Of a stretch of DNA of 64,000 bases, positions 50,183-63,956 are shown in pieces (the first letter of the stretch is position 1; every line of letters starts with the position of its first letter). A program made the position numbers and the translations under genes. The notes beneath the pieces were generated by a model. The model saw nothing but the letters and a program-made list of their open reading frames with translations, was not told where the DNA came from and did not search any database. This stretch comes from Kocuria sp. (lineage in GTDB: Bacteria > Actinomycetota > Actinomycetes > Actinomycetales > Micrococcaceae): assembly GCF_030530945.1 (NCBI RefSeq), contig NZ_JAUMTZ010000010.1, forward strand, positions 27,938-91,937. Direction: 5' to 3'.

Positions 50183-50827
50183 TCAGGCCACCTGGCTGAT
50201 GATCGCCTCCGCGACCTCGCGCATGGAGAGCCTGCGGTCCATGGAGGTCTTCTGGATCCAGCGGAACGCCTCGGGCTCGGAGAGGCCCATCTTGGTCTGC
50301 AGCAGGGACTTGGCCCGCTCCACGAGCTTGCGGGTGGCGAACTGCTCCTTCATGTCCGCCACCTCGTTCTCCAGCGCGCTGATCTCCTCGAACCGTGAGA
50401 CCGCGATCTCGATGGCCGGCACCACGTCCTCCACCGTGAACGGCTTGACCACGTAGGCCATGGCGCCGGCTTCACGGGCCCGCTCCACGAGCTCGCGCTG
50501 GCTGAAGGCCGTGAGCAGGACAACGGGGGCGATGCGCTCCGCGGCGATCTGCTCGGCGGCGGTGATCCCGTCCATCACGGGCATCTTCACGTCCATGAGC
50601 ACCAGGTCCGGGCGGTGCTCCGTGGCCAGGGCGACGGCGCGCTCACCGTTCTCCGCCTCGGCGAGCACCCGGTAGCCGGCCTCCTGGAGCATCTCCACGA
50701 TGTCCATGCGGATCAGGGCCTCGTCCTCGGCGACCACCACGGTGCGCGGCTCCGCACCCGTGGCCGGAGCCTGCTCGGGGGACGGCTGGGTCCCGGCGGT
50801 CTCGGGGGTCTGGGGTGAATCCGTCAC
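50183..50827 (-). CDS. ANTAR-domain response regulator (PdtaR-like)
   Basis: 214-residue regulator. A polar N-terminal ~38 residues precede a receiver domain: acidic pocket EDE, phosphoacceptor Asp in LVLMDVKMPVMDG, Thr in LLTAFS, Lys in YVVKPF. A coiled-coil linker leads to an ANTAR RNA-binding domain (RAKSLLQTKMGLSEPEAFRWIQKTSM). ANTAR proteins act by antitermination or masking of RNA. Matches Rv1626 (PdtaR), also upstream of polA. GTG start at 50827 with CAGGAG; the frame further upstream is Arg-rich and non-coding in character. Confidence 0.93.
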   Translation of the reverse strand: MTDSPQTPETAGTQPSPEQAPATGAEPRTVVVAEDEALIRMDIVEMLQEAGYRVLAEAENGERAVALATEHRPDLVLMDVKMPVMDGITAAEQIAAERIAPVVLLTAFSQRELVERAREAGAMAYVVKPFTVEDVVPAIEIAVSRFEEISALENEVADMKEQFATRKLVERAKSLLQTKMGLSEPEAFRWIQKTSMDRRLSMREVAEAIISQVA

Positions 50828-50948
50828 GGTCGCTCCTGGGTGCTCGGGCCTGCTCGCTGCTGTACGACGCCGCGTCCAACCACCGTGGCGACGCGCGCGC
50901 CGCGCGGAACGCGGCGCAGCACCGCGACCAGTGGGGACACCTTCTCCC

Positions 50949-50954
50949 AGCCTA
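50949..50954 (-). promoter_or_regulatory. -10 box TAGGCT for the ANTAR regulator
   Basis: Minus-strand TAGGCT with a ~115-nt leader. No clear -35. Confidence 0.4.
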
Positions 50955-51021
50955 GTCCCCTCCACCGGACCCGACGGCGCCCACGGGGGCGCACCGCCGG
51001 GGTGGCGGACGGGGGCTCATG

Positions 51022-51027
51022 TATGCT
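51022..51027 (+). promoter_or_regulatory. -10 box TATGCT for tRNA-Leu
   Basis: TATGCT ~45 nt before the mature tRNA 5' end. Confidence 0.5.
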
Positions 51028-51076
51028 GTTACCCGCTGCCGGCAGGGTCCCCGGACCCCCACCGCCGGCACGGAAT

Positions 51077-51158
51077 GCCCAAGTGGCGGAATTGGCAGAC
51101 GCGCTGCACTCAAAATGCAGTATGGAGACATGTGTGGGTTCGAGTCCCACCTTGGGCA
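51077..51158 (+). tRNA. tRNA-Leu (anticodon CAA)
   Basis: Class II tRNA. Acceptor GCCCAAG pairs with CTTGGGC, the anticodon stem CTGCA/TGCAG encloses loop CTCAAAA (anticodon CAA), a long variable arm follows, and the T-arm reads GTGGG-TTCGAGT-CCCAC. The discriminator is A; CC but not full CCA is encoded. Reads UUG leucine codons, rare in this GC-rich genome. Confidence 0.96.
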
Positions 51159-51185
51159 CCGCGAAACGCCTCGTAGCAGTGCAGG

Positions 51186-51215
51186 AACGGCCCCGTTGAC
51201 GCGGGGCCGTTTTTC
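51186..51215 (+). terminator. Rho-independent terminator of tRNA-Leu
   Basis: AACGGCCCCG (51186-51195), 6-nt loop, CGGGGCCGTT (51202-51211) running into TTTTT. The most classical terminator in the window. Confidence 0.9.
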
Positions 51216-51337
51216 GTGGGCGCACTCCCCCGGCTTTGCCGCCCTTCCCGCCACGGGGGGCGTCCCAGAGCGCGAACGGCGGTCACGGGACCCGACCACC
51301 ACGATGTCCGTCCGCCACTGGGCTCGGAGACGACGAC

Positions 51338-51376
51338 GGCGCACGGTGCGCGATCCTGCGATCCGCACCGTGCGCC
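51338..51376. terminator. Hairpin 86 nt beyond the pyk stop
   Basis: Arms GGCGCACGGTGCG (51338-51350) and CGCACCGTGCGCC (51364-51376) are perfect; inside, GATC-CTGC-GATC extends the stem past one bulged C. Lies between the tRNA terminator and convergent pyk and probably terminates pyk. Confidence 0.6.
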
Positions 51377-51461
51377 GTGGTCCGCTCAGGCCCGAGCGCT
51401 CACCGTGCCAGCGGCGTTCGAGCCGTGAACGGCTCGCGCCCGGTCCCGTCCGGCCGAGGGG

Positions 51462-52910
51462 TCAGATGCCCCAGGGACGCACGCCCTCGCGCTGCTCGGG
51501 CTCGGGAGCCTCCCCCGCGTCCTGGAGGTCGCCCACGCGGTGGACCTTCACCAGGTTGGTGGAGCCGGCGTGGCCGGGGGGCGAGCCGGCGCAGATCACG
51601 ACCATGTCCTCGGTGTCCGCGAGGTGGTGCTCCAGCAGGTAGTGGTCCACCTGCCGGGTCATCTCGTCGGTGTGCTCCACGCTGTCCACGCGGATGGGCT
51701 GCACGCCCCACAGCAGCTGCAGCCACGCCTGGACGCTCTCCTCCGGGGTGAACGCGAGGATGGGACGCTCCGGGCGCAGTCGGGAGAGCCGGCGCGCGGT
51801 GTCACCGGACTGGGTGAACGTGCAGATGTAGCCCACGTCCAGCTGCCGGGCGATCGTCACGGCCGCGCGGGTCACCGCACCGCCGCGCGTGCGGGGCTCG
51901 GTTCCCAGCGGAGGCATCCGGTCCATGCCCTCGGTCTCGGTGGCCTCGATGATCCGGGCCATGGTCTCGAGGGTCTTGATCGGGTACTTGCCCACGGAGG
52001 TCTCGCCGGAGAGCATCACGGCGTCCGCGCCGTCGAGCACGGCGTTCGTGGGGCGGGGGTTGTCGATCATGGACTCGAGCACCTGCGTGGCCACGATCAC
52101 GGGCTTGGCCCACCGGCGGGCCAGCTCGATCGCGCGCTTCTGCACGATCGGGACCTGCTCCAGCGGCAGCTCCACGCCCAGGTCCCCGCGGGCGACCATG
52201 ATGCCGTCGAAGGCGTCGATGATCTCGGAGAGGGCCTCGACAGCCTGCGGCTTCTCGATCTTGGCGATCACCGGGATCCGGCGACCCTCCTCGTCCATGA
52301 TCTCGTGCACGCGGGTGATGTCCTTGGCGTCACGTACGAAGGACAGGGCGATGATGTCTACGCCGCGCCGCAGGGCCCAGCGCAGGTCCGCCTCGTCCTT
52401 GTCGCTCAGGGCGGGCACGTTCACGGCCACGCCGGGCAGGTTGATGCCCTTGTGGTCGGAGACGGGACCGGGCACCACGACCTCGGTGGTCACGGTGGTG
52501 TCGGTGACGTCGGTGGCGCGCAGGGCCACCTTGCCGTCGTCGATCAGCAGCGGGTCGCCGACCTTCACGTCACCGGGCAGGCCCTTGTGGGTGGTGGAGG
52601 AGATCTCCCGGTTGCCCAGGACGTCCTCCGTGGTGATCTTGAAGGTGTCCCCCACCTCCAGGTTGTACGGAGCGTTCTCGAAGGAGCCGAGACGGATCTT
52701 GGGCCCCTGGAGGTCGGCGAGGATGGCCAGGGTGGCGTTGAGCTCCTTGCTGGCCCGCCGCAGGTTCTCGTACGAGGCGTTCTGTTCGTCGTGGTCGCCG
52801 TGGCTCATGTTCAGACGAGCCACGTTCAGACCGGCCTGGATCGCCTTGGTGACGTTCTCGTAGGACGAGATGGCGGGGCCGATGGTGGCCACGATCTTCG
52901 CTCGACGCAT
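51462..52910 (-). CDS. pyk: Pyruvate kinase
   Basis: 482-residue glycolytic enzyme. Blocks: KIVATIGPAISSYE, NMSHGDHDEQ, DLQGPKIRLG, active-site IAKIEKPQAVEAL and MVARGDLGVELP, then ADAVMLSGETSVGKYP; C-terminal regulatory domain present. Terminal residues run on to PEQREGVRPWGI. ATG with AAGGGAG 7 nt upstream. Confidence 0.97.
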   Translation of the reverse strand: MRRAKIVATIGPAISSYENVTKAIQAGLNVARLNMSHGDHDEQNASYENLRRASKELNATLAILADLQGPKIRLGSFENAPYNLEVGDTFKITTEDVLGNREISSTTHKGLPGDVKVGDPLLIDDGKVALRATDVTDTTVTTEVVVPGPVSDHKGINLPGVAVNVPALSDKDEADLRWALRRGVDIIALSFVRDAKDITRVHEIMDEEGRRIPVIAKIEKPQAVEALSEIIDAFDGIMVARGDLGVELPLEQVPIVQKRAIELARRWAKPVIVATQVLESMIDNPRPTNAVLDGADAVMLSGETSVGKYPIKTLETMARIIEATETEGMDRMPPLGTEPRTRGGAVTRAAVTIARQLDVGYICTFTQSGDTARRLSRLRPERPILAFTPEESVQAWLQLLWGVQPIRVDSVEHTDEMTRQVDHYLLEHHLADTEDMVVICAGSPPGHAGSTNLVKVHRVGDLQDAGEAPEPEQREGVRPWGI

Positions 52911-53017
52911 GTGGAGACTCCCTTTCAGAGAACGGATGGTTGTCGCACACGGAAGAAGCGGCCGGGCCGCCCAGCTCGATGCTGAATGGCCGCGGCCGCT
53001 CCGCCGATGTCACTCCC

Positions 53018-53023
53018 ACCCTA
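53018..53023 (-). promoter_or_regulatory. -10 box TAGGGT for pyk
   Basis: Minus-strand TAGGGT, leader ~100 nt. No clear -35. Confidence 0.35.
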
Positions 53024-53058
53024 GCAATCCGGGCCCCGGATGGGTATGAGCCGGCTGA

Positions 53059-53093
53059 ACCGGCGGTGGCTCCTTGCTCACACCACCGCCGGT
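53059..53093 (-). terminator. Terminator behind gltD
   Basis: Perfect 11-bp stem ACCGGCGGTGG (53059-53069) / CCACCGCCGGT (53083-53093), 13-nt loop, ~65 nt past the gltD stop. Confidence 0.65.
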
Positions 53094-53158
53094 CGACGCT
53101 CCGTCACGGCCTGCCCACCCGGGGCTGGTGGCCGGGGCAGGGGTGGAGGCCCTGGGGG

Positions 53159-54617
53159 CTAGAGGCTGAGGTCGATGGCCCGGTCCGAAGGGGCCACCGG
53201 CTCCGGCAGCCGGGTCTGGCCCGTGAGGTGGCGCTCCACGTGCGCGGCGCAGGCGCGCCCCTCCGCGATGGCCCACACCACCAGGGACTGCCCGCGCCCC
53301 GCGTCACCGCACGAGAACACGCCGTCCACCGCCGTCATGTAGGACTCGTCGCGCGCCACGTTGTCCCGGGCGTCCAGCGCCACGGGCAGCTGCTCCGTGA
53401 GCTCACCGGACTCGTTGCCGGTGAAGCCCAGCGCCAGGAACACCAGGTCAGCGGGCAGCACCTTCTCGGTCCCCGGGCGCGGCACCCGCGTGCCGTCCTC
53501 CCGGTGCTCGGTCTCGGCCACGCGCAGCCCGGTGAGCCGCCCGTCCGCCGTGCCCACGAACTCCACGGTGGTCGCCAGGTACGTGCGCTCACCACCCTCC
53601 TCGTGGGACGTGGAGACCTCGAAGACCCGCGGCATCATGGGCCAGGGCTCGGCGTCCGAACGGTCCAGCGGCGGCTTGCGCCCGATGGCCAGCGAGGTCA
53701 CCGACGCCGCCCCCTGCCGCAGGGCCGTGCCGATGCAGTCCGAGCCGGTGTCGCCGCCGCCCAGCACGATCACGTTCTTGCCACGGGCGTCGATGGGATC
53801 GGGGACCTCCTCCCCCGCGACCGCGCGGTTGGAGCGCACCAGGTAGTCCATGGCGTAGTGCACCCCGTCCAGCTCGCGGCCGGGGATGGGCAGGTCCCGG
53901 GGGCGGGTGGCACCGGTGGCCACGACCACGGCGTCGTAGCGCCGCCGCAGCACGTCCCACGTGATGTCCCGTCCGATCTCCACGCCCGGACGGAACTTGG
54001 TGCCCTCCTGGCGCATGACGTCCAGGCGCCGCTCCAGCACGGACTTCTCCAGCTTGAAGTCCGGGATGCCGTAGCGCAGCAGGCCGCCGATGCGGTTGTC
54101 GCGCTCGTACACCGCCACCGTGAACCCCGCCTGCGTGAGCTGCTGGGCCGCGGCGAGGCCCGCCGGCCCGGAGCCCACCACGGCCACGGTCTTGCCCACG
54201 AGACGCTGCGGCACGTACGGCTTGACCAGGTTGTCCTCGAAGGCCTTCTCGCCGATCGCGTACTCCACCTGCTTGATGGTCACGGGCGGCTGGTTGATGC
54301 CCAGCACGCACGAGGACTCGCACGGCGCGGGGCACACGCGCCCGGTGAACTCCGGGAAGTTGTTGGTGGCGTGCATGCGCTCGGAGGCCTCGTCCCAGCG
54401 GTCCCGCCACACGAGGTCGTTCCACTCGGGGATGAGGTTGCCCAGCGGGCAGCCCTGGTGGCAGAACGGCACGCCGCAGTCCATGCACCGCCCGGCCTGC
54501 TCGTGCAGCACGCCGGCCTCCTGGCGCTGCTGCACCTCCTTCCAGTCCATCAGGCGCAGCGGAACGGGCCGCTTGGGACGGTCCGCACGCTCGCGGACCG
54601 TCAGGAAACCACGGGGA

Positions 54618-54625
<8 letters not shown>
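53159..54625 (-). CDS. gltD: Glutamate synthase, small subunit
   Basis: 488-residue NADPH-oxidising subunit of glutamate synthase. N-terminal cysteines for two 4Fe-4S clusters ([27 protein letters not shown]), FAD-binding [22 protein letters not shown]-binding [18 protein letters not shown], and a C-terminal [20 protein letters not shown] start overlaps the gltB stop by 8 nt (GTGGCTGA), ensuring balanced subunits. Confidence 0.97.
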
Positions 54626-59318
<4,693 letters not shown>

Positions 59319-59520
59319 GGAAAGAGCTCCTCACCAAGGGGTGGCCAGGTCTGGTGCGTCGACGAGACCCGGGAGCACTCGGTGGGGTGCGCGGCGGGCG
59401 TCGTGGGATCCGTGTGACGCGTGTGTCCGCCCCGTTGCGGAATGGGTGCGGCCTGTAACGGGCCGCGGATCGGACCGGCGGAGCCAGGAGGGTGAGCGGC
59501 TCCAGCACGGTGCGTTCAGC

Positions 59521-59526
59521 AATTTA
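59521..59526 (-). promoter_or_regulatory. -10 box TAAATT upstream of gltB
   Basis: Minus-strand TAAATT within the only AT-rich spot (59519-59531) of the 261-nt gltB-lgt gap, giving a ~195-nt leader. No clear -35; the rest of the gap shows nothing I can name. Confidence 0.4.
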
Positions 59527-59579
59527 TCACGTGCAGCGGATCACACCCGTTCGCCCGCCCTCCCTGCGGTCACACCGGG

Positions 59580-60419
59580 TCACGCGGGCGCGCCCGGATT
59601 CCCGCGGGCGTGACGACCGCGCAGCGCGAAGAGCACGGCGCCCGCGAGGACGATCAGCAGGGCGGTCCACACGTGCACGCGCACCCCCCACACCAGCTGC
59701 GCGGTGTCGGCGCGCAGGAACAGCTCGATCATGAGCCTCCCGAACCCGTAGTACATCATGTACACGGTGAACAGCCGCCCGGGGGCCAGCCGCCGGTGGC
59801 GGTCCAGCAGCAGCAGGAGCACCACGCCCAGCAGGTTCCACAGGCACTCGTAGAGGAACGTGGGGTGGAACAGGGCGTCCGCGGGCAGACCCGCTGGGAA
59901 GTTCGGGGAGGCCGGTGAGATCTCCAGCCCCCACGGCAGGGTGGTGGGGCGCCCGAACAGCTCCTGGTTGAACCAGTTCCCCCACCGCCCCACGGCCTGG
60001 GCCAGCAGGAGCCCGGGGGCCACCGCGTCCGCGAACACCGACAGCGGCAACCCGTTCCTGCGGGACACGAGCCACGCGGCGCCGGCGCCGAACAGCACCG
60101 CGCCCATGATCCCGATGCCGCCCTCCCAGATCCGCAGCACCGCCCAGGGGTCGGCACCCGGACCGAAGTACGCCCGCGGGTCCGTGATGAGCACGTGGTA
60201 CAGCCGCGCGCCCACGATGCCGGAGACCACCGCCCAGAAGACGATGTCCCACAGCACGTCGGGGTCCTGCCCGCGCCGCCTCCAGCGCCGTGCGGTGAGC
60301 CAGATGCCCAGGCCCATCCCGGCGAGGATGCACAGCGCGTAGAAGTGGATGGTGAGGAACCCCAGGTGGATGCTGCTGACCTGCGGGGACGGGATGGCCG
60401 CGGGCAGCGCCAGCGGCAT
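59580..60419 (-). CDS. lgt: Prolipoprotein diacylglyceryl transferase
   Basis: 279-residue membrane enzyme adding diacylglycerol to the lipobox Cys of prelipoproteins. About seven hydrophobic helices; signature AVGRWGNWFNQELFG and the preceding WEGGIGIMGAVLFG; the essential HP/Y region FHPTFLYECLWN. ATG 60419 overlaps the trpA stop (TGATG). A longer frame to 60785 is a shadow of trpA. The trpA-lgt order is conserved in actinobacteria. Confidence 0.95.
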   Translation of the reverse strand: MPLALPAAIPSPQVSSIHLGFLTIHFYALCILAGMGLGIWLTARRWRRRGQDPDVLWDIVFWAVVSGIVGARLYHVLITDPRAYFGPGADPWAVLRIWEGGIGIMGAVLFGAGAAWLVSRRNGLPLSVFADAVAPGLLLAQAVGRWGNWFNQELFGRPTTLPWGLEISPASPNFPAGLPADALFHPTFLYECLWNLLGVVLLLLLDRHRRLAPGRLFTVYMMYYGFGRLMIELFLRADTAQLVWGVRVHVWTALLIVLAGAVLFALRGRHARGNPGAPA

Positions 60420-61273
60420 CAGGCGCGCCCCGCGAGCTGCGCCGCGAGGCGGCCGACGGCCTCCGGGCCGCCCTCGCCGAGGGCGCACACCAGGGCGGTG
60501 CCCACGATCACGCCGTCCGCGTACTCGCCGATCTCCAGGACGTGCTCGCGGGTGGAGACGCCCAGACCCACGCACACGCGCGGGGCACCGGCGGCCCGGG
60601 CGCGGGCCACGACGTCCTCGGCCAGGGAGGAGACCCGGTCGCGGGCACCGGTGACGCCCATGACGGAGACCGCGTACACGAACCCGGAGGACGCGTTCAC
60701 GGTCATGTCCATGCGCTCCCTGGTGCTGGACGGGGCCACCAGGAAGATCCGGTCCAGGCCGTGGCGCTCGGAGGCGGCGAACCACTCACCGGCCTCGTCC
60801 GGGATGAGGTCCGGGGTGATGATCCCCGCTCCCCCGGCCTCGGCCAGGCTGCGGGCGAACTCGTCCACCCCGGCCTGCAGCACCGGGTTCCAGTACGTCA
60901 TGACCACGGGGACGGCGTCCGTCTGCTCCGCGACCGCGCGCACCACGGTGAACACGTCCGCCACCCGGAAGCCGCGGGCCAGCGCCTCGGCGGTCGCGGC
61001 CTGGATCACGGGCCCATCCATCACGGGGTCCGAGTACGGGATGCCGATCTCGATGACGTCCGCGCCGTTGCGGCCCAGGGCCACGGCGGCGGCCACGGAG
61101 TCCTCGACCGTGGGGTAGCCCGCGGGCAGGTAGCCCACGAGTGCGGGGCGCCCCTCCGCGCGGCACTGCTCGATACGGCGGGACAGGGCGGAGTCCTCGG
61201 AACGGGAGAGGTCCCGGGGGACGATCCGCTCGGTCAGGCTTCCGCCGGTGTGCTGTGCTCCGGTGGTGCTCAC
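60419..61273 (-). CDS. trpA: Tryptophan synthase alpha chain
   Basis: 284-residue TIM barrel cleaving indole-3-glycerol phosphate to indole and glyceraldehyde-3-P. Catalytic Glu and Asp sit in [20 protein letters not shown]; phosphate loop VGLGVST and [11 protein letters not shown] near the end. A ~30-residue polar N-terminal extension precedes [17 protein letters not shown] at 61273 overlaps the trpCB stop (GTGA). Confidence 0.96.
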   Translation of the reverse strand: MSTTGAQHTGGSLTERIVPRDLSRSEDSALSRRIEQCRAEGRPALVGYLPAGYPTVEDSVAAAVALGRNGADVIEIGIPYSDPVMDGPVIQAATAEALARGFRVADVFTVVRAVAEQTDAVPVVMTYWNPVLQAGVDEFARSLAEAGGAGIITPDLIPDEAGEWFAASERHGLDRIFLVAPSSTRERMDMTVNASSGFVYAVSVMGVTGARDRVSSLAEDVVARARAAGAPRVCVGLGVSTREHVLEIGEYADGVIVGTALVCALGEGGPEAVGRLAAQLAGRA

Positions 61274-63438
61274 AGTTTCTCGCCCTTCTGCGCCATGCGC
61301 TCCTCGTGGCTGTCGTCCGGCAGCATGTCGAACCACTCCGCGGCGGTGGCCACGTCCTTGTCGCCGCGCCCGGACAGGGACACCACGATGATCTTCTCCG
61401 CCGCGGCCTCCGGCCCGAGCTCCTCGACCCACCGGGAGGCGACCTCGCGGGCACCGGCCAGGGCGTGGGCGGACTCGATGGCGGGGATGATCCCCTCGGT
61501 GCGGCACAGCAGGCGGAACGCGTCCATGGCCTGCTCGTCCGTGACCGCCTCGTACTTCACGCGGCCGATGGAGTGCAGGTAGGAGTGCTCGGGACCCACC
61601 GCCGGGTAGTCCAGACCCGCGGAGATGGAGTGGGACTCCACCGTCTGCCCGTCCGTGTCCTGCATGAGGAACGTCTTCGCGCCGTGGAGCACGCCCGGGC
61701 GCCCCAGGGAGATGGTGGCCGCGTGGCGGCCGGTGGACACGCCGTCGCCCCCGGCCTCGTTGCCGTAGAGCTCCACGGAGGCGTCGTCCAGGAAGCCGTG
61801 GAAGATGCCGATGGCGTTGGAGCCGCCGCCCACGCACGCGGTCACGGCATCCGGCAGCCTGCCGGTCTGCTCTAGGATCTGCGCGCGGGCCTCCTCACCG
61901 ATCTGCTCGTGGAAGTAGCGGACCATCGCCGGGAACGGGTGCGGTCCGGCGGCGGTGCCCAGCAGGTAGTGGGTGGTGTCCACGGACGCCACCCAGTCCC
62001 GCAGGGCCTCGTTGATGGCGTCCTTGAGGGTGCGGGAGCCGTTCTTCACGGCCACCACCTCCGCACCCAGCAACTGCATGCGCGCCACGTTCAGCGCCTG
62101 CCGCCTCGTGTCCTCCTCGCCCATGTAGATGCAGCACTCCATGCCGAACAGCGCGGCCGCGGTGGCCGTGGCCACGCCGTGCTGGCCCGCGCCCGTCTCG
62201 GCGATCAGGCGGGTCTTGCCCATCCGCCGTGCGAGCAGCGCCTGGCCCAGCACGTTGTTGATCTTGTGGGAACCCGTGTGGTTGAGGTCCTCGCGCTTGA
62301 GGAAGATCCGCACTCCCAGCTCGGCACCGAAGCGCCCGGTCTCGGTGAGCAACGAGGGACGCCCGGAGTACTCCCGGGAGAGCGTCTTGAACTCTTCCAG
62401 GAACTGCTCGTCCGTCCGGGCCTTCTCGAAGGTCTCGGTGAGCTCGTCCAGGGCCGCCACGAGGGACTCGGGCATCCAGCGGCCCCCGAAGTCCCCGAAG
62501 TACGGGCCCGGGGCGTGGCGCAGGGACTCGTCCCCGACGGCCGGCTCCCCGCCGTCCGCCGCCTGCTGCGCGGCGTACTCGGCCTGCGCGGCCGGCGGGG
62601 TGGCGCCGGCGAGGAACTCCCCGCGCGCCAGGGCCCCGACCTCGCGGAACCGGGAGATGCGCTGGGAGGGGTCCTCGGCGGTCACCAGGGCCTCCCCGGC
62701 CAGCACCGCGTTCGCGCCGTGGCCCGCGTACAGGCGGATCTGGTCCTCCCCGGCCACCCCGGACTCGGCCACGAGCACGGCCTCCCGGGGAAGCCGCGGT
62801 GCCAGGCGCCCGAAGGTGTGGACGTCCACGTCCAGTGTCTTCAGGTTGCGCGTGTTCACGCCGATGATGCGGGCACCCGCCGCCACCGCGCGGTCGATCT
62901 CCGCCTCGGTGTGGGTCTCCACGAGGGCGTGCATGCCCAGGTGGTGGGTGAGCTGGAGCAGGTGGGCGAGCTGGGCGTCGTCGAGCGCCGCCACGATGAG
63001 CAGCACGAGGTCCGCGCCGTGCGCCCGGGCCTCCCACACCTGGTACTCGTCCACCACGAAGTCCTTGCGCAGCACGGGGATCCCCACCGCACCGCGCACG
63101 GCGTCGAGGTCCTCGAGCGAGCCCCCGAAGCGGCGCCGCTCCGTGAGCACGGAGATGGCCGAGGCGCCACCGCGCTCGTAGGACGCGGCCAGGGCCGCGG
63201 GGTCGGTGATCTGCGCGAGGGCGCCCTTGGAGGGACTGGAGCGCTTGACCTCCGCGATGACCTGCACCGAGGTGGGGTCCGAGCCCCGCAGCGCGGCCTC
63301 GGCGTCCAGCGCCGGGCCCTGCGCGGCGGCGGCGCGCTGCAGCTGCGGCAGGCCCACCCGGGCCCTGCGCTCCTCGAGGTCCTCCCGCACCCCCTCGATG
63401 ATCTGCTCCAGCACGGTGCCGGTGTCCTGCTGCGTCAT
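61270..63438 (-). CDS. trpCB: Bifunctional indole-3-glycerol-phosphate synthase / tryptophan synthase beta chain (TrpC-TrpB fusion)
   Basis: 722-residue single reading frame. Residues 1-~270 are TrpC with all expected catalytic residues: Glu63/Lys65 ([12 protein letters not shown]), Lys125 (LRKDFVVD), Glu174 (ALVETH), Asn195/Arg197 (GVNTRNL), Glu225 (VAESGV). An Ala/Gly/Pro-rich linker (~271-308) leads to TrpB (~309-722): [18 protein letters not shown] lysine Lys392 (HTGSHKINN), [19 protein letters not shown]. No in-frame ATG, GTG or TTG occurs between residues 253 and 321, so TrpB cannot be made separately from an internal start in the linker. ATG 63438 is chosen over an ATG at 63528 because it gives the normal TrpC N-terminus and has GAGGG upstream. 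Confidence 0.95.
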   Translation of the reverse strand: MTQQDTGTVLEQIIEGVREDLEERRARVGLPQLQRAAAAQGPALDAEAALRGSDPTSVQVIAEVKRSSPSKGALAQITDPAALAASYERGGASAISVLTERRRFGGSLEDLDAVRGAVGIPVLRKDFVVDEYQVWEARAHGADLVLLIVAALDDAQLAHLLQLTHHLGMHALVETHTEAEIDRAVAAGARIIGVNTRNLKTLDVDVHTFGRLAPRLPREAVLVAESGVAGEDQIRLYAGHGANAVLAGEALVTAEDPSQRISRFREVGALARGEFLAGATPPAAQAEYAAQQAADGGEPAVGDESLRHAPGPYFGDFGGRWMPESLVAALDELTETFEKARTDEQFLEEFKTLSREYSGRPSLLTETGRFGAELGVRIFLKREDLNHTGSHKINNVLGQALLARRMGKTRLIAETGAGQHGVATATAAALFGMECCIYMGEEDTRRQALNVARMQLLGAEVVAVKNGSRTLKDAINEALRDWVASVDTTHYLLGTAAGPHPFPAMVRYFHEQIGEEARAQILEQTGRLPDAVTACVGGGSNAIGIFHGFLDDASVELYGNEAGGDGVSTGRHAATISLGRPGVLHGAKTFLMQDTDGQTVESHSISAGLDYPAVGPEHSYLHSIGRVKYEAVTDEQAMDAFRLLCRTEGIIPAIESAHALAGAREVASRWVEELGPEAAAEKIIVVSLSGRGDKDVATAAEWFDMLPDDSHEERMAQKGEKL

Positions 63439-63494
63439 GCGAATCCCTCGTCCGTTCACTCGTGCCGGGCCGGGGCGCCCGCCACACTGATGCT

Positions 63495-63529
63495 GATGAC
63501 CAGCCCCTCGGAGGGAGGAACTGGTCATC
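63495..63529 (-). other. Hairpin between the HGxxPAAW gene and trpCB
   Basis: Perfect 9-bp arms GATGACCAG (63495-63503) and CTGGTCATC (63521-63529), 17-nt loop with a CCCTC/GAGGG inner pairing. Lies 36 nt after the upstream gene and 57 nt before trpCB. No T-run on the minus strand. Could be a processing or attenuation element. Confidence 0.4.
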
Positions 63530-63564
63530 GTGGTCTGCCGTGGGCCCGCGCCGCGGGCCGCGGG

Positions 63565-63810
63565 TCAGTGGGCGGCGGTCTTGGACCCGCCCTTGCCGTA
63601 GCCCATGGCCTTGAGCACGGCGCCCACGATCATGCCCACCACGATGAAGCCGATGCCCACCACGGTGACGGGCACGGAGGCGTTGAGGAAGCCGACGCAG
63701 CCCACGATGACGCCCACGGTCATCACGGCCACGCAGGCCCAGGCGGCCACGGTGTTGCCGTGGCCCACCGCTGCGGTGTGGTCCAGGACGATCTGATCGG
63801 TGTTCGACAT
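63565..63810 (-). CDS. HGxxPAAW-family membrane protein
   Basis: 81-residue protein with the motif HGNTVAAWACV (HGxxPAAW with Pro replaced by Val) at ~residue 17, followed by two hydrophobic helices (about 22-41 and 46-67). This small family is restricted to actinobacteria and sits in trp clusters before trpC; function unknown. ATG at 63810 with GGGAGAG upstream; a longer frame to 63960 is Arg-rich and unlikely. Confidence 0.85.
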   Translation of the reverse strand: MSNTDQIVLDHTAAVGHGNTVAAWACVAVMTVGVIVGCVGFLNASVPVTVVGIGFIVVGMIVGAVLKAMGYGKGGSKTAAH

Positions 63811-63956
63811 GCGTGTCCACTCTCCCGTGCCGGTCGCGCCGGCGGCTCGTGCTGTGCGGTTCCCGCGTGCGCGGCGGGTCCCGGGTCTTCTCCGGACCCA
63901 TTGTGCCACTACCGGGGCGCGCCGCGGTTCCGTGTCCACGTTCCGCCCCGCGCGTC

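Noticed and set aside
50866..51461. Arg/Pro-rich frames around tRNA-Leu
   Set aside because: They overlap the tRNA and its terminator and show no coding signals.
59319..59579. Possible glutamine or other riboswitch in the gltB leader
   Set aside because: No recognisable aptamer motif; only an AT-rich -10-like box was seen.
61270..63438. TrpC and TrpB as two separate genes with a missed stop
   Set aside because: The frame is continuous and the linker has no stop and no usable start codon; kept as a fusion pending read-level confirmation.
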